Source of the DNA: an uncultured Chloroflexota bacterium
GTDB lineage: Bacteria; Chloroflexota; Anaerolineae; Aggregatilineales; Phototrophicaceae
Assembly: GCA_937942935.1 (NCBI GenBank)
Contig: CALDGT010000681.1
Coordinates: forward strand, 1-8,619
Reading direction: 5' to 3'
Length of the DNA stretch: 8,619 nt
Shown here piece by piece: positions 5,692-8,619 of the stretch (position 1 is the stretch's first letter; every line of letters begins with the position of its first letter). The position numbers were made by a program, and so were the translations under genes. The notes below the pieces were generated by a model. That model was given only the letters and a program-made list of their open reading frames with translations, was not told the DNA's origin and did no database searches.

Positions 5692-6954
5692 ATGAAAACG
5701 GGCGTTAAAAAAGTTGTTTTGGCATATAGTGGCGGGTTAGATACATCGGTAATTGTGCCATGGCTCCGTAATAACTATGATGGTTGCGAGGTCATCTGCT
5801 TTTGTGCCGATTTGGGTCAAGAAGAAGAACTTGATGGACTTGAGGAAAAAGCCATCAAATCGGGGGCGAGCAAGTTATATATCCGCGATTTGCGCGAAGA
5901 GTTCCTGCGCGATTTTGTGTTCCCAACGATGCAAGCGGGCGCAGTTTATGAGCGTGAATATTTGCTTGGGACATCGTTTGCACGCCCACTCATCGCCAAA
6001 CATTTAGTCGAAATCGCAGAATTAGAAGGCGCAGATGCTATCGCGCATGGGTGTACAGGCAAGGGTAATGACCAAGTGCGGTTTGAACTAACTGCAATGG
6101 CGCTCAATCCCAAACTGAAAATTATTGCTCCGTGGCGTGAATGGAACATCCGTAGTCGTCAAGATGCGTTGGCATACGCGCTAGAGTTTAATGTGCCTGT
6201 ATCTGCGACAGAAAAATCTATTTATAGCCGTGACCGCAATATTTTTCATCTTAGCCATGAGGGTGGGTTATTAGAAGACCCTTGGAATGAACCCGAATCG
6301 GCGATGTTTGTGCTGACAACCGACCTCGAAAAAGCCCCAGATGAGGCTGAATATGTCGAAATTGGTTTTGAAAAAGGTGTTCCTGTAAGCCTGAATGGTG
6401 AAAATTTAGACCCCATCGCGTTATTTCAACGGTTGAATAAATTAGGTGGCAAACATGGTATTGGGCGTGCAGATATTGTCGAAAATCGGCTCGTGGGCAT
6501 GAAAAGCCATGGTGTTTATGAGACACCGGGTGGCACATTATTGCATCGGGCGCATCAGGCACTTGAAAGCATGTGCCTCGATAAACACACCATGCACTAT
6601 AAAGATTTTGTGGCGGTGAAATATGCAGAACTCGTTTATAACGGCATGTGGTATACGCGCCTGCGTGAAGCACTCGATGCCTTTATCCAAGTCACGCAAG
6701 AATTGGTGACTGGTGTTGTTCGGCTGAAATTGTATAAGGGCAACATCATCATCGCAGGGCGCAAGAGTCCATTCAGTTTGTATCGTGAAGATTATGCCTC
6801 GTTTGGCGAAGAAGATGTGTATAACCAAAAAGATGCAGAAGGATTCATTGCGTTGTTTGGCTTGCCAATGAAGGTCGAAGCCTTGCTGAATATTGATGGT
6901 GGTGGGGTTAGTCGGTATCGTAAACCCGACTATAGCCGATTCAAACGCGATTAA
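5692..6954 (+). CDS. argG: Argininosuccinate synthase
   Basis: A cytoplasmic enzyme that joins citrulline and aspartate using ATP to give argininosuccinate, the penultimate step of arginine biosynthesis. The 420-residue length fits bacterial ArgG. Residues 11-19, 'AYSGGLDTS', are the N-type ATP pyrophosphatase (PP-loop) signature. 'HGCTGKGNDQVRFE' (119-132) is the other diagnostic ArgG motif, contributing aspartate and citrulline contacts. 'SHEGGLLEDP' (188-197) is also conserved. No key residue appears missing and no frameshift is seen. argH and other arginine genes are not in the window, and the gene is bounded by hairpins on both sides, so it looks monocistronic. The upstream region has unusual competing inverted repeats that may regulate it. 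I see no proper ARG-box palindrome or T-box before it. Confidence 0.98.
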   Translation: MKTGVKKVVLAYSGGLDTSVIVPWLRNNYDGCEVICFCADLGQEEELDGLEEKAIKSGASKLYIRDLREEFLRDFVFPTMQAGAVYEREYLLGTSFARPLIAKHLVEIAELEGADAIAHGCTGKGNDQVRFELTAMALNPKLKIIAPWREWNIRSRQDALAYALEFNVPVSATEKSIYSRDRNIFHLSHEGGLLEDPWNEPESAMFVLTTDLEKAPDEAEYVEIGFEKGVPVSLNGENLDPIALFQRLNKLGGKHGIGRADIVENRLVGMKSHGVYETPGGTLLHRAHQALESMCLDKHTMHYKDFVAVKYAELVYNGMWYTRLREALDAFIQVTQELVTGVVRLKLYKGNIIIAGRKSPFSLYREDYASFGEEDVYNQKDAEGFIALFGLPMKVEALLNIDGGGVSRYRKPDYSRFKRD

Positions 6955-6974
6955 TAATTAAAAAATGACATTTG

Positions 6975-6998
6975 ACACCCCGAATATGGGGTGTTTTT
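6975..6998 (+). terminator. Rho-independent terminator after argG
   Basis: The 7-bp stem ACACCCC (6975-6981) and GGGGTGT (6988-6994) encloses the 6-nt loop GAATAT and runs straight into TTTT. It starts 21 nt after the argG stop codon and separates argG from the kinase gene. Confidence 0.88.
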
Positions 6999-7002
6999 GA
7001 TT

Positions 7003-7030
7003 ATGACAGATGCTCAAACTATGTTATGTT
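7003..7030 (+). promoter_or_regulatory. Possible promoter for the kinase gene
   Basis: ATGACA (7003-7008, 5 of 6 to TTGACA) lies 16 nt before TATGTT (7025-7030, 4 of 6). The position fits: it follows the argG terminator and leaves a leader of about 30 nt. The -10 box is weak and the alternative TATGTT at 7020-7025 overlaps it. Confidence 0.3.
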
Positions 7031-7068
7031 AGGATTATGAAGCAAACATCATAGCATAAGGGGGCGTT

Positions 7069-8619
7069 ATGTCTCAAGAAAATTTAGTTGGACAAACGTT
7101 AGGTCAATATCAGCTACGTGAATTACTCGGTGTTGGGGGAATGGGCGCAGTATACCGTGCCTATCAAATTAGCCTCAAGCGCGAAGTGGCGGTCAAAATT
7201 ATCTCACCAGAATTGGTAGATAAGCCCGATTTGATGGCGCGGTTTATCCGTGAGGCAGAAATTTCTGCGAAACTGGAACATCCAAATATTGTCCCTATTC
7301 ATGATTTTGGCACACAAGATGGTATCACATATGTCGTTATGCGTTTATTGACGGGTGGGGCATTATCACGCCGAATAGAACAACGCATCCAAGAGGGTAA
7401 TAAACTCATTTCATTGGGCGAAATAGCCGATTTACTTAAGCAGGTCGGGAGTGCTTTGGATTATGCACATAGTCATGATGTGATTCATCGAGATATAAAG
7501 CCTGCCAATATCATGTTTGATAATCAGGGTAAGCCGTATGTGGTGGATTTTGGGATTGCCAAACTCATACATGGTGGGACTGGATTCACCCAAACGGGTA
7601 TGGCGATGGGGACGCCAAATTTTATGCCTCCCGAACAGTGGCGTGGCGAAGATTTGACTCCGCAAGCCGACCAATATGCGTTAGGTGTGATGATATATCA
7701 ATTGCTCACAGGGCGATTGCCATTTGAGGCGGATAGTGCATTTGCACTCATGCACAAACACCTAAATGAAATGCCTACACCATTAAATGTGATGCGACCC
7801 GATATCCCGTCTGCGGTTATTACTGTGATTAATCGGGCATTGGCAAAAGAACCGAGCCAACGTTTTTCATCTTGCACTGCATTTGCCCAAGCCTTTGAAT
7901 CGGCGATTGAAGGCAATCGTGGCGAGGCTACGAATATGTTTATGTTCAAAGTGCAACCAGTTAAGCCGAGTGTAACCCCTATTTTTGCACCACACACTCC
8001 TATTGATAATACCCGCGTTCCGCAACGGTCAAAAAATTGGTTAATTGGGATATTGGCGCTTGGGTTGATTACTACTGTGATATTGTTATTGGTGTTATTG
8101 AGCAGGCAACCGCAAATCGAATTGGTCGCAGTGAATATCACGACTACAGGGACATCTGATGTTCAAGATAGTTCAATGCACACGGCTGAATTTTTCACAC
8201 CGATATCAACACCAGATATAGATGCGACTGTTGATGCGCGGATTACACAATTATATTTTGAACAACAAACACAGACTGCAACATCTTTTGTGCCTTCTGT
8301 TACGCCAACGGTTACATTGATGAGAACAATGACTTCAACACCGACCCCATCGTTAATACCTACAGAGACCACTACGCCAACATCCACGCCAACGATACCC
8401 CCAATTGCGTTTACACCTGTGGCACGGAATGAGGATTGGACCCCAATTGAACGTGATTTTGATGGTGTGATGATGGTTTTAGTCCCTGCTGGGTGTTTTA
8501 TGATGGGTACAGAAGGCAATTACGATGCAGAACCCGTTCATATGCAATGTTTCGATGAACCATTCTGGGTTGATAAATATGAGGTGTATTTAGCGCAATT
8601 TGAGGATTTTGGTGGCGAA
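7069..8619 (+). CDS. Transmembrane Ser/Thr protein kinase with extracellular FGE-sulfatase-like domain (3' end outside window)
   Basis: The first 517 residues of a one-pass membrane kinase; the frame is open at the window end. The Hanks-type kinase domain covers about 14-278: the Gly loop 'GVGGMGAV' (21-28), K43 in 'VAVK', E62, 'HRD' at 140-142 with N147, 'DFG' at 160-162, D201 and R265. All catalytic residues are present, so it should be active. The usual 'APE' reads 'PPE' (187-189). After a juxtamembrane stretch, residues 325-345 form one transmembrane helix. Outside are a Ser/Thr/Pro-rich stalk (about 408-455) and, from about 465, 'MVLVPAGCFMMG' and 'FWVDKYEV', the beginning of a formylglycine-generating-enzyme/sulfatase-modifying-factor-like domain, here perhaps a sensor. 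ATG 7069 follows AAGGGGG (7058-7064), and an in-frame stop at 7057 excludes any earlier start. It is preceded by the argG terminator, so it is transcribed separately. Confidence 0.93.
   Translation, partial: MSQENLVGQTLGQYQLRELLGVGGMGAVYRAYQISLKREVAVKIISPELVDKPDLMARFIREAEISAKLEHPNIVPIHDFGTQDGITYVVMRLLTGGALSRRIEQRIQEGNKLISLGEIADLLKQVGSALDYAHSHDVIHRDIKPANIMFDNQGKPYVVDFGIAKLIHGGTGFTQTGMAMGTPNFMPPEQWRGEDLTPQADQYALGVMIYQLLTGRLPFEADSAFALMHKHLNEMPTPLNVMRPDIPSAVITVINRALAKEPSQRFSSCTAFAQAFESAIEGNRGEATNMFMFKVQPVKPSVTPIFAPHTPIDNTRVPQRSKNWLIGILALGLITTVILLLVLLSRQPQIELVAVNITTTGTSDVQDSSMHTAEFFTPISTPDIDATVDARITQLYFEQQTQTATSFVPSVTPTVTLMRTMTSTPTPSLIPTETTTPTSTPTIPPIAFTPVARNEDWTPIERDFDGVMMVLVPAGCFMMGTEGNYDAEPVHMQCFDEPFWVDKYEVYLAQFEDFGGE

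Noticed and set aside
6972..6977. Perfect TTGACA as a -35 box for the kinase gene
   Set aside because: It lies in the argG terminator stem and has no acceptable -10 hexamer 16-18 nt downstream; the match is probably accidental.
8281..8420. CRISPR-like or tandem DNA repeat from recurring ACxCCxAC triplets
   Set aside because: The pattern is irregular and follows the codons of a Thr/Pro-rich stalk; there are no constant repeats with spacers.
7698..8519. Two open minus-strand frames opposite the kinase gene
   Set aside because: They lie against a clear kinase, membrane helix and FGE-like domain on the plus strand, and the second is again Val/Gly low complexity from the stalk codons.

Overview
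The window reads as chromosomal DNA of a free-living bacterium, AT-leaning by eye. The best guess is a member of the Chloroflexota (Anaerolineae-like). This rests on style rather than a marker gene: exported or membrane proteins with long Thr-Pro-rich linkers, a Ser/Thr kinase joined through such a linker to an extracellular sulfatase-modifying-factor-like domain, a secreted CAP-domain protein, and MshA-like glycosyltransferases. There is no rRNA, tRNA, CRISPR array, phage gene or transposase in view. No gap between genes exceeds about 210 bases.

Layout. (1) Positions 1-3487, plus strand: a surface-glycan or glycolipid gene group. It holds a GT-B glycosyltransferase cut by the window start, a GNAT/FemAB-like acyltransferase (Acetyltransf_6 type), and a complete MshA/sucrose-phosphate-synthase-like family 4 glycosyltransferase only 18 nt behind it. 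(2) Positions 3444-3752, minus strand: a small unknown protein whose 3' end overlaps the second glycosyltransferase by 44 bp. (3) Positions 3753-3848: a compact divergent promoter region. (4) Positions 3849-5480, plus strand: a secreted protein with a signal peptide, a CAP (SCP/PR-1) domain, an interrupted Thr/Pro linker and two copies of a four-cysteine domain I cannot name. (5) Positions 5481-5691: an intergenic region rich in inverted repeats, with two terminator-like hairpins and a long-range pairing that excludes the first of them. (6) Positions 5692-6954: argG, argininosuccinate synthase, followed by a clear rho-independent terminator. (7) Position 7069 to the window end: a transmembrane Ser/Thr protein kinase with an extracellular FGE-sulfatase-like domain, cut by the window end.

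How the parts relate. The first three plus-strand genes plausibly act together in making or decorating a cell-surface saccharide. The CAP protein and the kinase both place Thr/Pro-stalked modules outside the membrane. argG is ordinary arginine biosynthesis and seems to be its own transcription unit. The items most worth a second look are the duplicated four-cysteine domain, the folded region before argG, the small unknown minus-strand gene, and the kinase fusion. I see no convincing complete new system such as defence or secretion.
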